A DNA stretch of 64,000 nt from UBA5704 sp036380715 (GCA_036380715.1 DASVEF010000185.1:1-64000), one strand, 5' to 3'; positions 1 to 8,216 are shown, counted from the stretch's first letter. Numbers and translations are program-made. Notes: generated by a model from the sequence alone, not told the origin.

Positions 1-1
1 C

Positions 2-757
2 GAGATCCTGGTCGTGGACTCCTTCTCGGCCGACCGCACCCCGGAGATCGCCCAGCGGTACGCCAAGGTGCGCTTCCACCAGCGGACCTACTTCGGCTCG
101 GCCGCGCAGAAGAACTGGGCCATGGACCAGGTGCAGAACGAGTGGATCCTGATCTTCGACGCCGACGAGCGCTGCACGCCGGCGCTCCAGAAGGAGATCG
201 AGGAGCTCCTCGCCTCCCAGCCGCAGCACGACGCCTACACGATCAAGCGGCAGGTCTACTTCATGAACCGGATCATCCGCTTCTCGGGCTGGCAGCACGA
301 CCGGGTGGTGCGCCTGGTGCGGCGCGGCACGGCCCGCTATCCCAACCGCCGGGTGCACGCCGACATGATCACCCGCGGCCCCGCCCCGCTCCTGCGCAAT
401 CCCATGGAGCACTACATGACCGATTCGTTCGACGATTACGCGCGGCGGATCGAGAAGTACAGCTTCTGGGGGGCGGCGCAGAACTGGCGGGAGGGGAAGA
501 CGTCGGGCCCGGTGGAGGTCTTCGGCCGGTCGCTCTGGCGCTTCCTGCGCACCTACATCTTCCAGCTCGGCATCCTCGACGGCATGCACGGCCTGGTCTT
601 CTGCATGCTGCAGGCGTACGGCACCTACCTCAAATGGGCCCTCCTCTGGGGCTGGCGCATCAACGCCGCCCGCGGCCGCATGCCGGACCTGCCGATCTTC
701 GACGAGAGCGAGGAGACCTGGCGGGGGCTGGAGGAACAGGGGACGTCCGAGGCGTAG
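2..757 (+). CDS. glycosyltransferase family 2, 5'-truncated by window edge
   Basis: Partial gene that begins upstream of the window; 251 residues are visible. It reads as a GT-A fold GT2 transferase: an early VDSFSADRT segment is followed by WILIFDADER, where the DxD-like DADE would bind the metal and nucleotide sugar. The C-terminal part, with RRIEKYS and hydrophobic FLRTYIFQLGILDG and GLVFCMLQAYGTYLKWALLW segments, resembles the WaaE/KdtX-type lipopolysaccharide glucosyltransferase branch. It probably adds a sugar to a lipid-linked glycan at the inner face of the membrane. The acceptor cannot be told from sequence. A dispersed palindromic repeat starts at its stop codon. Confidence 0.85.
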   Translation, partial: EILVVDSFSADRTPEIAQRYAKVRFHQRTYFGSAAQKNWAMDQVQNEWILIFDADERCTPALQKEIEELLASQPQHDAYTIKRQVYFMNRIIRFSGWQHDRVVRLVRRGTARYPNRRVHADMITRGPAPLLRNPMEHYMTDSFDDYARRIEKYSFWGAAQNWREGKTSGPVEVFGRSLWRFLRTYIFQLGILDGMHGLVFCMLQAYGTYLKWALLWGWRINAARGRMPDLPIFDESEETWRGLEEQGTSEA

Positions 758-887
758 AGCCCCCACCCCCCCGGCCCCTCTCCCGGAGGGAGAGGGGTGA
801 AATTTCAGGAAAAAGCTCAGGAAGCAGCGTTTTTCAATGTTTTGTTCCCCCTCTCCCCCCGGGAGAGGGGGCCAGGGGGTGAGGGTC
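757..887. repeat. dispersed palindromic repeat family A, copy 1
   Basis: Two G/C-only hairpins sit head to head (CCCCTCTCCCGGAGGGAGAGGGG, then CCCTCTCCCCCCGGGAGAGGG) with outer arms reading GAGCCCCCACCCC and GGGGGTGAGGGTC. The AT-rich middle differs between copies. Similar units lie at 3387-3485, 29803-29863, 32533-32580, 51873-52002 and 60525-60633. It behaves like a REP/BIME element between co-oriented genes. Confidence 0.8.
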
Positions 888-949
888 CCCTGTAACCTTT
901 CCGCCCTCCAGGCGTAATCTAAGAGAAATCTTTCGGAGGGTCCTTTCTC

Positions 950-3388
950 ATGCCGGACTTCTTGCGTGATCTCCGTTACGGGCTTCGCATGCTGATGAAA
1001 AGCCCGGGGTACAGCTTTGCGGCCGCCCTGGCCCTCGCCTTGGGCATCGGCCTCTGCACGGCCATGTTCAGCATCGTCTATGGCGCGATGTTCCGCGGGC
1101 TCCCGTTCGAGGAGTCCGACCGCATCATGCACATGGAGAACGCCCGCCCCTCGCGCGACGAGCCGAGCCTGGAGGTCTACATCCACGACTTCCTCGAGTG
1201 GCGGCAGCGCCAGACCTCTTTCGAAGGCTTCGCGGCCTTCGACGGCGGCTCCCTCAACCTGGGCGGCGCGGGCGAGGTGCCCGAGCGCCTCGAGGGGTGC
1301 TTCGTCACCTCCGACTTCATGAAATTGCTCCGGGTGCGGCCGATCCTGGGCCGCGACTTCATCGCCGCCGACGACGCGCCGGACGCCGAGGCGGTCGTCC
1401 TGCTCGGATACGGCGTCTGGAAGTCCCGCTACGGAGGCGACCCGCAGGTGGTCGGCCGGAAGGTCCGGGCCAACGGCGAGCCGGCGACGATCATCGGCGT
1501 CATGCCCCAGGGCTTCGCCTTTCCAGTCAACCAGCAGGCCTGGACGACCTTGCGCCTGGACCCCCTGCGGACCGAGCGCGGCCAGGGGCGGACGCTGGAG
1601 GTGCTCGGCCGCCTCAAGCCGAGAGTCACCCTGGAGCGGGCGCGGGCGGAGCTGGCGGGGATCGCCAAGGCCATCGCCGCCGAGCATCCGGAGACCAACG
1701 AGGGCCGGGAGGCGCGGGTCAAGCCGATCATGGAGGAGTTCATCGAGGGACCTCTGCGCGCCCTCTTCTATCTCATGCTCGGCGCCTGCCTGTTCGTCCT
1801 CCTCATCGCGTGCACCAACGTGGCCAGCCTGATGATGGCGCGGGCCTCGCGGCGCACCCGCGAGATCGCCATCCGCTCGGCTCTGGGAGCGCAGCGCGGG
1901 CGGGTCATCGCCCAGCTCCTCACCGAAAGCCTGCTGCTCGCCCTGGGCGGCGCCGTCCTGGGCATTCTCCTCGCCGAGGCGGGCGTCAAGGGCTTCAACG
2001 CCGCCATCTCCGGGACCGACCCGCCCTACTGGCTCCACATCGCCATCGATCCGCCCGCCCTGCTCTTCGCCCTCGGCGCGACCCTGCTCGCGGCGCTGCT
2101 CTCCGGCCTCATGCCGGCGCTCCAGGCCTCCCGCACGGAGATCACCGAGGTGCTCAAGGACGAGGGGCGCGGCACCTCCAGCCTCCGCATGGGCCTGTTC
2201 ACCCGCGGCGTGCTCATCTTCGAGGTCGCCCTCTCCTGCCTGCTTCTCGTCGGCGCCGGGCTGATGGTCAAGAGCATCGTCATGGCGCGCACGCTCGACC
2301 TGGGTTTCGAGGCCGAGGGCATCCTGACCGCGCGCATCGCCCTGTTCGAGAAGGCCTATCCCGAAAAGGAGCGCCGCGCCGCCTTCTACCAGACCGTCGC
2401 GGACCGGCTGCGCGAGAACCCCAACGTCGAGGCGGCCGCAATGGGCTCGATCCTGCCGGCCAGCGGGGCCTGGACCACGCGCTACGCGCTCAGCGGGCGC
2501 TCCTACGCCAGCGAAGAGGACCACCCGGTCGCGGCCTACGGTCCCATCTCGCCCGGCTACTTCGAAGTCTTCGGCCTGCGCATCCTCCAGGGCCGGGACT
2601 TCGATCAGCGGGACGCGACCCACAGCGCGCCGGTAGTGATCGTCAACGAGAGCTTCGCCCGCGCCGCCTGGCCGGGAGAGAGCCCCCTGGGGCGGCAGAT
2701 CCGGCTGATCGGCGGCGAGGAGGCCGAGAAGGAGCCCTGGCGCACGGTGATCGGCATGGTCTCCGACTCCCAGATGAAAGGTTTCAACGCCGAGGACGCC
2801 GAGAAGTGGGACGGCTTCTACATCCCGCTGGCCCAGGAGGCCCCGCAGTTCGCGAGCGTGTTGATCAAAGTCCGCCAGGGGACGCCCGAGTCCCTCTCCG
2901 GACCGTTGCGCGAGATCGTGACGGACCTGGACCGCGACCTGCCGGTCTACTTCGTCCGTTCCATGCAGGAGACCATGGACCGCAACCTCTTCTTCTCCAA
3001 CCTGTTCGGCACCCTGTTCGCGATCTTCGGAGCGAGCGCCCTGCTGCTCGCCTCGATCGGTATCTACGGCGTGATCTCCTTCTCGGTCCACCAGCGGACC
3101 CAGGAGATCGGCATCCGCATGGCGCTCGGCGCGCAGCGGAACAGCGTCCTGCGCCTGATCTTCCGCCAGGGGATGCTGCAGCTCGGGGTCGGCCTGCTGG
3201 TCGGGCTCATCCTGGCCTGGCTGGGCTCCAAAGTCCTGGCGGTCTTCCTGATCGGCATCCAGCCGCACGACCCGGGGACGTTCGCCACGATCATCCTGGT
3301 CCTCACCGCGGTCGCCCTCTTCGCCTGCTGGATTCCGGCGCGCCGCGCGGCCGGCACCGATCCGCTGGTGGCGATCCGGTACGATTGA
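950..3388 (+). CDS. ADOP-type ABC transporter permease (duplicated MacB/FtsX)
   Basis: An 812-residue membrane protein opening with LRDLRYGLRMLMKSPGYS, the signature start of acidobacterial duplicated orphan permeases. Layout: one N-terminal TM (about 21-43), a large MacB periplasmic core, a first FtsX block (about 270-395, with ACTNVASLMMARASRRTREI), a second periplasmic region after a TM near 420-440, and a second FtsX block (about 685-805, ending in IPARRAAGTDPLVAIRYD). Such permeases usually lack an adjacent ATPase gene, as here. The ATG follows a GGAGGGTCC Shine-Dalgarno-like stretch. Likely role: export or lipoprotein/envelope transport in the inner membrane; substrate unknown. Confidence 0.93.
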   Translation: MPDFLRDLRYGLRMLMKSPGYSFAAALALALGIGLCTAMFSIVYGAMFRGLPFEESDRIMHMENARPSRDEPSLEVYIHDFLEWRQRQTSFEGFAAFDGGSLNLGGAGEVPERLEGCFVTSDFMKLLRVRPILGRDFIAADDAPDAEAVVLLGYGVWKSRYGGDPQVVGRKVRANGEPATIIGVMPQGFAFPVNQQAWTTLRLDPLRTERGQGRTLEVLGRLKPRVTLERARAELAGIAKAIAAEHPETNEGREARVKPIMEEFIEGPLRALFYLMLGACLFVLLIACTNVASLMMARASRRTREIAIRSALGAQRGRVIAQLLTESLLLALGGAVLGILLAEAGVKGFNAAISGTDPPYWLHIAIDPPALLFALGATLLAALLSGLMPALQASRTEITEVLKDEGRGTSSLRMGLFTRGVLIFEVALSCLLLVGAGLMVKSIVMARTLDLGFEAEGILTARIALFEKAYPEKERRAAFYQTVADRLRENPNVEAAAMGSILPASGAWTTRYALSGRSYASEEDHPVAAYGPISPGYFEVFGLRILQGRDFDQRDATHSAPVVIVNESFARAAWPGESPLGRQIRLIGGEEAEKEPWRTVIGMVSDSQMKGFNAEDAEKWDGFYIPLAQEAPQFASVLIKVRQGTPESLSGPLREIVTDLDRDLPVYFVRSMQETMDRNLFFSNLFGTLFAIFGASALLLASIGIYGVISFSVHQRTQEIGIRMALGAQRNSVLRLIFRQGMLQLGVGLLVGLILAWLGSKVLAVFLIGIQPHDPGTFATIILVLTAVALFACWIPARRAAGTDPLVAIRYD

Positions 3389-3485
3389 GCCCTCACCCCC
3401 GGCCCCTCTCCCCGAGGGAGAGGGGAGAAACTTCGGCATCTTTTCCCCCTCTCCCATCGGGAGAGGGGGTCAGGGGGTGAGGGCT
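3387..3485. repeat. dispersed palindromic repeat family A, copy 2
   Basis: Same architecture as the copy at 757-887: GAGCCCTCACCCCC arm, CCCCTCTCCCCGAGGGAGAGGGG hairpin, AT-rich spacer, CCCTCTCCCATCGGGAGAGGG hairpin, then GGGGGTGAGGGCTC. It overlaps the stop of the ADOP permease gene. Confidence 0.8.
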
Positions 3486-3512
3486 CCGCAGTCGCGATAT
3501 CCTCTCGGCGTC

Positions 3513-4673
3513 ATGGCCATCTCCGCAGCCCTCCTCTCCCACCTCCGCGGCTGCCAGCAGGAGATGGCCGCTCTCCTCCGCGAGCTGGCTCTCCTCGAAA
3601 CCCCCTCCCTGGTGCCGGCCGCGCAGGAGGCTGCCTTCCGCCTCCTTGCCCCGGAGCTGGAGAAGGCCGGCCTCGCCACGCGCCGGCTGCGCGGCCGCCG
3701 CAGCGGCGGCCAGCTCTACGCCGCTCCGGAGCGCAGGGCCAGAAGGGACCGCGGGACCCAGCTCCTGATCGGGCACTGCGACACGGTCTGGCCCCTCGGC
3801 ACCCTGGAGGGCATGCCGGTGGAGGTCCGCGACGGCCGGCTCGCCGGCCCCGGGGTGTTCGACATGAAGGGCGGGCTGGTGCAGGGGGTCTTCGCCTTGC
3901 GGGCGCTGCGCGAGCTGGGGCTGGAGCCGCCGCTCGCCCCGGTCTTCTTCATCAACTCCGACGAGGAGATCGGCAGCGCGGACTCCGCCGCGCGCATCCT
4001 CCGCCTGGCCCGCCGGGCGCGGCGGGTCTTCGTGCTGGAGCCGGCGCTCGGACCTTCCGGGCGGCTCAAGACCCGCCGCAAGGGGGCGCTCCGCTTCAAC
4101 GTCCAAGTGCGGGGACGGGCGGCGCACGCGGGGTTGGACCCGGAGAAGGGGGCGAGCGCCGTCCTGGAGCTCGCGCACGTGATCCGCGAGCTGTACGCCC
4201 TGGCCGATCCGGAGCGAGGGATCAGCGTCAACGTCGGCGTCATCTCCGGCGGGACCCGCCGCAACGTGGTGGCCGCTGAGGCTAGGGCCGAGGTGGACGT
4301 CCGGGTGCTGCGGATGGCCGACGCCCTGGAGGTCGAGCGGAAGGTGCGGGACCTGTCGCCCGCGACCCCTGGCACGAGCCTGGAGATCCTGGGCGGGATG
4401 GACCGGCCGCCGCTCGAAGCCACGCCGGGCAACCAGGCGCTGTGGCGGGCGGCGGAGCGGTGTGCGCGAGAGCTGGGCTTCGAGCTGGGGGAGGGGACGG
4501 CCGGCGGAGCCTCCGACGGCAGCTTCACCAGCCAGGTGGCGCCCACCCTCGACGGCCTGGGAGCGGTGGGGGACGGCGCGCACGCCCTCCACGAGCACGT
4601 GGTGATCGACAAGATGCCGGAGCGCGCGGCCCTGTTGGCAATGTTATTGCTGGAGCCTACGGCTCATATATAG
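3513..4673 (+). CDS. M20 family metallopeptidase (carboxypeptidase G2-like)
   Basis: A 386-residue zinc amidohydrolase of the M20/ArgE/CPG2 clan. Metal-site motifs are in order: GHCDTVW (His88, Asp90), GPGVFDMKGG (bridging Asp117), NSDEEIGS (Glu151 catalytic, Glu152), a further acidic ligand in VLEPALG, and the final His in GDGAHALHEHV. A dimerisation domain lies between the halves. The family removes C-terminal glutamate or other amino acids from peptides or folate-like amides; there is no visible signal peptide, so it is probably cytoplasmic. The ATG at 3513 is preferred over an in-frame GTG at 3477 that lies inside the palindromic repeat. Confidence 0.9.
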   Translation: MAISAALLSHLRGCQQEMAALLRELALLETPSLVPAAQEAAFRLLAPELEKAGLATRRLRGRRSGGQLYAAPERRARRDRGTQLLIGHCDTVWPLGTLEGMPVEVRDGRLAGPGVFDMKGGLVQGVFALRALRELGLEPPLAPVFFINSDEEIGSADSAARILRLARRARRVFVLEPALGPSGRLKTRRKGALRFNVQVRGRAAHAGLDPEKGASAVLELAHVIRELYALADPERGISVNVGVISGGTRRNVVAAEARAEVDVRVLRMADALEVERKVRDLSPATPGTSLEILGGMDRPPLEATPGNQALWRAAERCARELGFELGEGTAGGASDGSFTSQVAPTLDGLGAVGDGAHALHEHVVIDKMPERAALLAMLLLEPTAHI

Positions 4674-4737
4674 GTAGAGAAGGATGCGAGGGCGGCCGTG
4701 GCGGTCGTTCGTTTTCAGGTTGGGAAGGAGCAGTCGG

Positions 4738-5445
4738 ATGAGTCGGGTGGTCCTGTCGTTGGTCCTGTCCCTGGCGGTGGGCGTGGGAATCGCCGCCGCC
4801 GGCACCTCAAACCCCGTTCTGAGCAAGCAGGAGATCCGGCAGGCCGAGCAGTGGCTCAAAGACCTCGGCTACTGGACCGGCCCCGTAGACGGCGTCTGGG
4901 ACGGCGCGTCGCGCCACGCCCTGACCGCCTTTCAGAAGATCGAGGGCGCGCGGCCGACCGGCCGGCTGACCCGGGCGGAGCACAACGCCCTGTCGATGGC
5001 GGCCCCGCACCGGCCGAAAGACAAGAGCGGCGCGCACCTCGAAGTGGACATCGGCCGCCAGGTTCTCTTCCTGGTGGACGCCGACGGCAAGGTGGGGAAC
5101 ATCCTGCCGATCTCCTCCGGCTCCGGCAAGCGCTTCTTCGAGGCCGGCTATCCCGAGACCCGCGCCATCACCCCCTGTGCCCGGCTGGAGGTCTATCAGA
5201 AGCTCTCCGGCTGGCGCACCAGCCCGCTCGGCGAGATGCACAATCCCATGTACATCGTGGGAGGCATCGCCATCCACGGCAGCACGGACGTCCCGCCCCA
5301 TCCGGCGAGCCACGGCTGCATCCGCATCCCCATGTACGCCTCCCACCAGCTCCCGAAGATGGTCCCCATCGGCACGCCGGTGCTCGTCTACGGCTGCAAG
5401 GAGGAGAAGGCCGTGATGCAGGAGGCGGCGGCGCTCAAGCCGTGA
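4738..5445 (+). CDS. L,D-transpeptidase (YkuD) with peptidoglycan-binding domain
   Basis: A 235-residue secreted protein. The signal peptide spans about residues 1-21 (VVLSLVLSLAVGVGIAAAG). It is followed by a PG_binding_1 repeat (about 30-85, QAEQWLKDLGYWTGPVDG) and a YkuD domain whose catalytic motif is SHGCIRIP (His192, Gly193, Cys194), with the supporting His180 in IAIHGS. It would form 3-3 peptidoglycan cross-links or anchor proteins in the periplasm. Many YkuD proteins are longer; this is a compact form. The start was chosen from AAGGAG about 9 nt upstream of the ATG. Confidence 0.93.
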   Translation: MSRVVLSLVLSLAVGVGIAAAGTSNPVLSKQEIRQAEQWLKDLGYWTGPVDGVWDGASRHALTAFQKIEGARPTGRLTRAEHNALSMAAPHRPKDKSGAHLEVDIGRQVLFLVDADGKVGNILPISSGSGKRFFEAGYPETRAITPCARLEVYQKLSGWRTSPLGEMHNPMYIVGGIAIHGSTDVPPHPASHGCIRIPMYASHQLPKMVPIGTPVLVYGCKEEKAVMQEAAALKP

Positions 5446-5475
5446 GCTGACAGCCTCTCGTCGACAGGGCAAGCT

Positions 5476-6107
5476 GTCGCGAAGGCGTCGCAATCTGTTG
5501 AGATGACCGTGGACAACGCGACGCCGACTCTGGTCGATGTCGCATTGACCGCGGTCAATGTAACGATGACCATGGTCAATGTCGCGTTGTCCATGGCCAT
5601 CGCGACATCGTCTCCGGATGAGGTGAGCTGGATCGCGACAATTCTTTTCTTTGTCGCTGCTCTGTCGCAAGACCGCCCGAGATCCTTTCCTTATCTGAGC
5701 CTGTTGTCGCGATGGCGGATCACGGTGCCGCTATTTTGTGCGCCAGATAACGAATATTTTTGAAGATGTCGCGAATCGCGCAAACATTGCTGCAGTTCAC
5801 GACGCCAAGCAGCGATTGCCAGAGAGTTTCGCGACAACCTGCGCGTGTTTCGAGACAACTTGCGACAGGTTCGCGACGCCGTCTCGTGAGTGAGTCCCGG
5901 CTGCAGCGTGGGAGACGAGAGGGGGCGGTGACATCGTTACAGTGAACGTGGACAGCGGAGCGAAACGTAGACGGCGGAGCCGTTCTGGGCTATCCTTGCA
6001 GGCCGTAGTTGCCAGATTGCGACAGTCTTCCGTGACTTCGCGACGCCCAGACCGGGCATCGCTCGGCGATTCGGCGTCTCTGTCGCGAAGGGAGCGGACA
6101 TTGCGAC
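5476..6107. repeat. helix-phased array of GTCGC/GCGAC sites
   Basis: Eighteen GTCGC or GCGAC pentamers lie in this gene-free stretch, starting at 5476, 5487, 5518, 5539, 5581, 5602, 5635, 5653, 5664, 5706, 5768, 5831, 5862, 5873, 6019, 6040, 6082 and 6103. Most extend to TGTCGCRA or its complement. Nearly all spacings are close to whole multiples of 10.45 bp, so the sites lie on one face of the helix. From 5491 to 5616 the sequence is a degenerate 21-bp tandem repeat. The only open frames here are low-complexity by-products of the periodicity. Confidence 0.75.
5543..5578. promoter_or_regulatory. paired palindromes, operator-like
   Basis: A perfect 18-bp palindrome CATTGACCGCGGTCAATG (5543-5560) is followed by a perfect 12-bp palindrome TGACCATGGTCA (5567-5578). 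Their centres are 21 bp apart, two helical turns. Both share TGACC/GGTCA half-sites. They may be operators for an adjacent regulator, or may simply arise from the 21-bp repeat that contains them. Confidence 0.4.
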
Positions 6108-6123
6108 ACTGAAGGAGGTCGTC

Positions 6124-6624
6124 ATGAGCGCGAACCTGTCCATTGCCCAGATGCAGGCTCAATTGGAAGCGCGGGTGGCGCACCACCGCGACCAGGAAGC
6201 GTTCCACGCGCAGCAGGAGGTCTTCCACCGCGAGCAGAAGACGTTCCATGCCGCCGAGCTCCAGACCGCGACCGAGCGCCTCGAATCCTTCCAGGCCGCA
6301 GCCACGGCCGCCGGCGAATTCGTCGGCCGCCAGAGCCCCGCCGCCGCGCCCGGAGCCGATTTCGAGCCCGGACCGAAGACCAGCCTGAGCCCGCTGATCG
6401 CCCAGGTCCTGAAGAGCAAGGCTCCCGACGAGACCTTCGGTCCCTCGGAGATCGCCAAGGAGATCCACAAGCGCTGGGGTACCAAGCTGCAACGCCGCAT
6501 CGACGTCCGGAACGTCGCCGCCACCCTCCGTCGCTGGGCCCTCGCCGGCCGCATCCACCTCGTGCGGGAGGGCAAGGCGCACCAGCAGTCGATCTACCGC
6601 CTCAGCCGGCTTCGAACGGGTTGA
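6124..6624 (+). CDS. coiled-coil / winged-helix hypothetical protein
   Basis: A 166-residue protein not recognised as a named family. Residues 1-60 are a His/Gln/Glu-rich coiled coil with a repeated QEAFHAQQEVFHREQKTFHA pattern. An Ala/Pro-rich linker follows (about 60-90). Residues 95-160 look like a winged helix (TFGPSEIAKEI, then NVAATLRRWALAGRI and a wing HLVREGKAHQQSIYRL). This suggests a DNA-binding oligomer. AAGGAGG lies 6 nt upstream of the ATG. The gene follows directly on the phased GTCGC array, which could be its target; that link is inference. Its 3' end overlaps the convergent PIN gene by 23 nt. Confidence 0.7.
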   Translation: MSANLSIAQMQAQLEARVAHHRDQEAFHAQQEVFHREQKTFHAAELQTATERLESFQAAATAAGEFVGRQSPAAAPGADFEPGPKTSLSPLIAQVLKSKAPDETFGPSEIAKEIHKRWGTKLQRRIDVRNVAATLRRWALAGRIHLVREGKAHQQSIYRLSRLRTG

Positions 6625-7009
6625 GAATCTCGACCCCGAAGGGTGCGAAGTCGCGGACGTTTCGGGTCACGACCACCAAGTGATGGACGATTGCCGTGGA
6701 GGCAATGAGCGCATCGGCCAGCAGGTCGTCGGAGCGCCGATGCATCAGCTTCGCCCAGACGCGGAAGATCCGGCCATCAAGAGGCAGGACGTTCCAGGTT
6801 TGTGCCACCTGGTCAATCCACGACTCGATCTGGGAGGCTCTTTCCGGGTCCTGTTCGCGAGTGATCTCGACCCCGGCCTGTAGCTCGCCCAGTGTGACAG
6901 CGGATAGATGAAGATCGTGGTCGGCAATTCCTTCAAGCCAGGCGGCTACGGCTCCGTGAGGCCGGGGTCGCCTCAGCTCCGAGATAACGTTGGTATCGAG
7001 GAGATACAT
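6602..7009 (-). CDS. vapC: type II toxin VapC-like PIN ribonuclease
   Basis: A 135-residue PIN domain of the VapC/FitB type. The acidic active site is complete: LLDTNVISE (Asp5), LGELQAG, DDLLADALIAS and VTRNVRDF. The family cleaves RNA, often initiator tRNA or rRNA, when its antitoxin is degraded. It lies 5 nt downstream of a Phd-type antitoxin gene in the normal antitoxin-toxin order. Confidence 0.92.
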   Translation of the reverse strand: MYLLDTNVISELRRPRPHGAVAAWLEGIADHDLHLSAVTLGELQAGVEITREQDPERASQIESWIDQVAQTWNVLPLDGRIFRVWAKLMHRRSDDLLADALIASTAIVHHLVVVTRNVRDFAPFGVEILNPFEAG

Positions 7010-7014
7010 GAGCC

Positions 7015-7287
7015 CTACTCAAGAGCCGCGGGTGTCCGCCGACGCCAGCGGCGGCGCGGGGGGACCGGGATCTCGGCTCGCGGCGTCTCGGCGAGGAGGA
7101 GCTCCTTGAGAGTAGGCCGTGCCGACTGGAGCCGGCGCCACTCCTCGATTGGAACCAGAACGGCGGCCTCTACACCCCGCCGGGTGACGATCTGCGGACC
7201 TTCTGTGAGGCTCGCCTCCAGAAACTCGCTGAAGCGTGCCTTTGCGTCCTGCACCGGCCATCGCCTTGCGGATTGATCTGCAGCCAT
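7015..7287 (-). CDS. Phd/YefM-type antitoxin
   Basis: A 90-residue antitoxin. The N-terminal Phd/YefM fold reads WPVQDAKARFSEFLEAS ... GPQIVTRRGVEAAVLVPIEEW, which binds DNA. The C-terminal arm, with LKELLLAETPRAEIPVPPRRR, would thread into the PIN toxin. The ATG at 7287 has AGGAGG 5 nt upstream; an earlier GTG (7293) overlaps that Shine-Dalgarno and is unlikely. It is the first gene of the toxin-antitoxin operon and is expected to repress its own promoter. Confidence 0.88.
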   Translation of the reverse strand: MAADQSARRWPVQDAKARFSEFLEASLTEGPQIVTRRGVEAAVLVPIEEWRRLQSARPTLKELLLAETPRAEIPVPPRRRWRRRTPAALE

Positions 7288-7310
7288 AGACACCTCCTGG
7301 ATGACCCACC

Positions 7311-7330
7311 AGACTAGTTATAAGACTAGT
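7311..7330 (-). promoter_or_regulatory. putative operator of the phd-vapC operon
   Basis: Two copies of AGACTAGT (7311-7318 and 7323-7330) lie 24 nt upstream of the antitoxin ATG. Each contains the self-complementary ACTAGT, and the two are 12 bp apart, close to one helical turn. The spacing fits a pair of Phd dimers. No clear -35/-10 pair was assigned. Confidence 0.5.
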
Positions 7331-7387
7331 TTCCTCGGTTTGCAAGGCCAACGCCGCGACGGCGGTAAAGCCGAGTCAGGAGAAGTT

Positions 7388-7699
7388 TCAGGAGCGGCGG
7401 GCCTTTGCCCCACGGCTCAAGGCCGCCTCGCCAGGTTCCTTCTCGTCCGAGGGGGTCTGATGGTCCCAACGGTCCCAGGGATCCGGTGGTCCGGCCGGGA
7501 CCTTGGCAAGAACGCGGTCGAACGCTGCGCGATCACCCTGTTGGGCGAGGGCCTCCAGATAGTCCTCTGTCATCAAAGCCGACATCTTCTCGGCCACCGC
7601 GGTACTGATGAGCTGGTTGATTGAGACCTTCTCCTTCCTGGCAAGATCCTTCAGATGCCGGTGAAGCGAGTCGGGAAGGCGGATGCTGAGAGTGGCCAT
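7388..7699 (-). CDS. ribbon-helix-helix antitoxin, second gene of a reversed TA pair
   Basis: A 103-residue protein. Residues 1-45 form a HicB/CopG-type ribbon-helix-helix (MATLSIRLPDSLHRHLKDLA, then KVSINQLISTAVAEKM). The tail is Pro/Asp-rich with PPDPWDRWDH. The start codon lies 2 nt after the stop of the upstream PIN gene, and the Shine-Dalgarno GGAGG is inside that gene's last codons, so translation is probably coupled. RHH antitoxins neutralise the toxin and autoregulate the operon. Confidence 0.85.
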   Translation of the reverse strand: MATLSIRLPDSLHRHLKDLARKEKVSINQLISTAVAEKMSALMTEDYLEALAQQGDRAAFDRVLAKVPAGPPDPWDRWDHQTPSDEKEPGEAALSRGAKARRS

Positions 7700-7701
7700 G
7701 T

Positions 7702-8115
7702 TCAACCTCCGATGACATCGAGGAACGCTTTCGGCGTCACGATCTGAATCCCGAAGCGTTCGGCCGTCGCGAAGTCCCCTCCGTTGTAGGTGACGATGTA
7801 CCTGGCCCGAGAGGCGACGGCGAGCTCCAGGACCATGTCGTCCTTGGGATCGGGCAGGCTCGGCCGCCAGAGGAAGAAGATCTTCTGTCGGTGCGCGACC
7901 GAGCACAGGTAACGGAGGACGGAGAGGACCTCCTCCTGTGTCAGGTCCGTCGCGCGCAGCAGCACATCCTCATACTCCAGGACCAGCGGCACTGAGACGC
8001 TGATCTCGAACCGACCCTCCCTCAGGAGAGAGATAAGCCGAAATGCCACGCCCTCACGGGAGCGAAAGGCCGAGACGAGAACGTTGGTATCCAGCACCAC
8101 CCGCCAAGTCGACAT
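7702..8115 (-). CDS. PIN-domain toxin (COG1569 type)
   Basis: A 137-residue PIN-fold nuclease of the 'putative toxin component' group: VVLDTNVLVSAF, LEYEDVLLR, LPDPKDDMVLELAVAS and VTYNGGDF give the acidic centre. It comes before its RHH partner, an order the reverse of most type II modules. The start at 8115 (MSTWRVVLDTNV) matches the usual N-terminus; an in-frame ATG at 8154 would add 13 unusual residues. Neither has a strong ribosome-binding site. Confidence 0.87.
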   Translation of the reverse strand: MSTWRVVLDTNVLVSAFRSREGVAFRLISLLREGRFEISVSVPLVLEYEDVLLRATDLTQEEVLSVLRYLCSVAHRQKIFFLWRPSLPDPKDDMVLELAVASRARYIVTYNGGDFATAERFGIQIVTPKAFLDVIGG

Positions 8116-8216
8116 GGTAGCACATACGGTATCATAGAGCCCGATGAGCTCCATGCTCTGCGGCGTCGGCCTGGGCGGCCTGTGCTAGCCTAGCCTTTGC
8201 CTGAACCGAGCCCCGG

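Noticed and set aside
5476..6107. Array read as a CRISPR
   Set aside because: No constant repeat of 24 or more bases alternates with unique spacers, sites occur in both orientations, and no cas gene is near.
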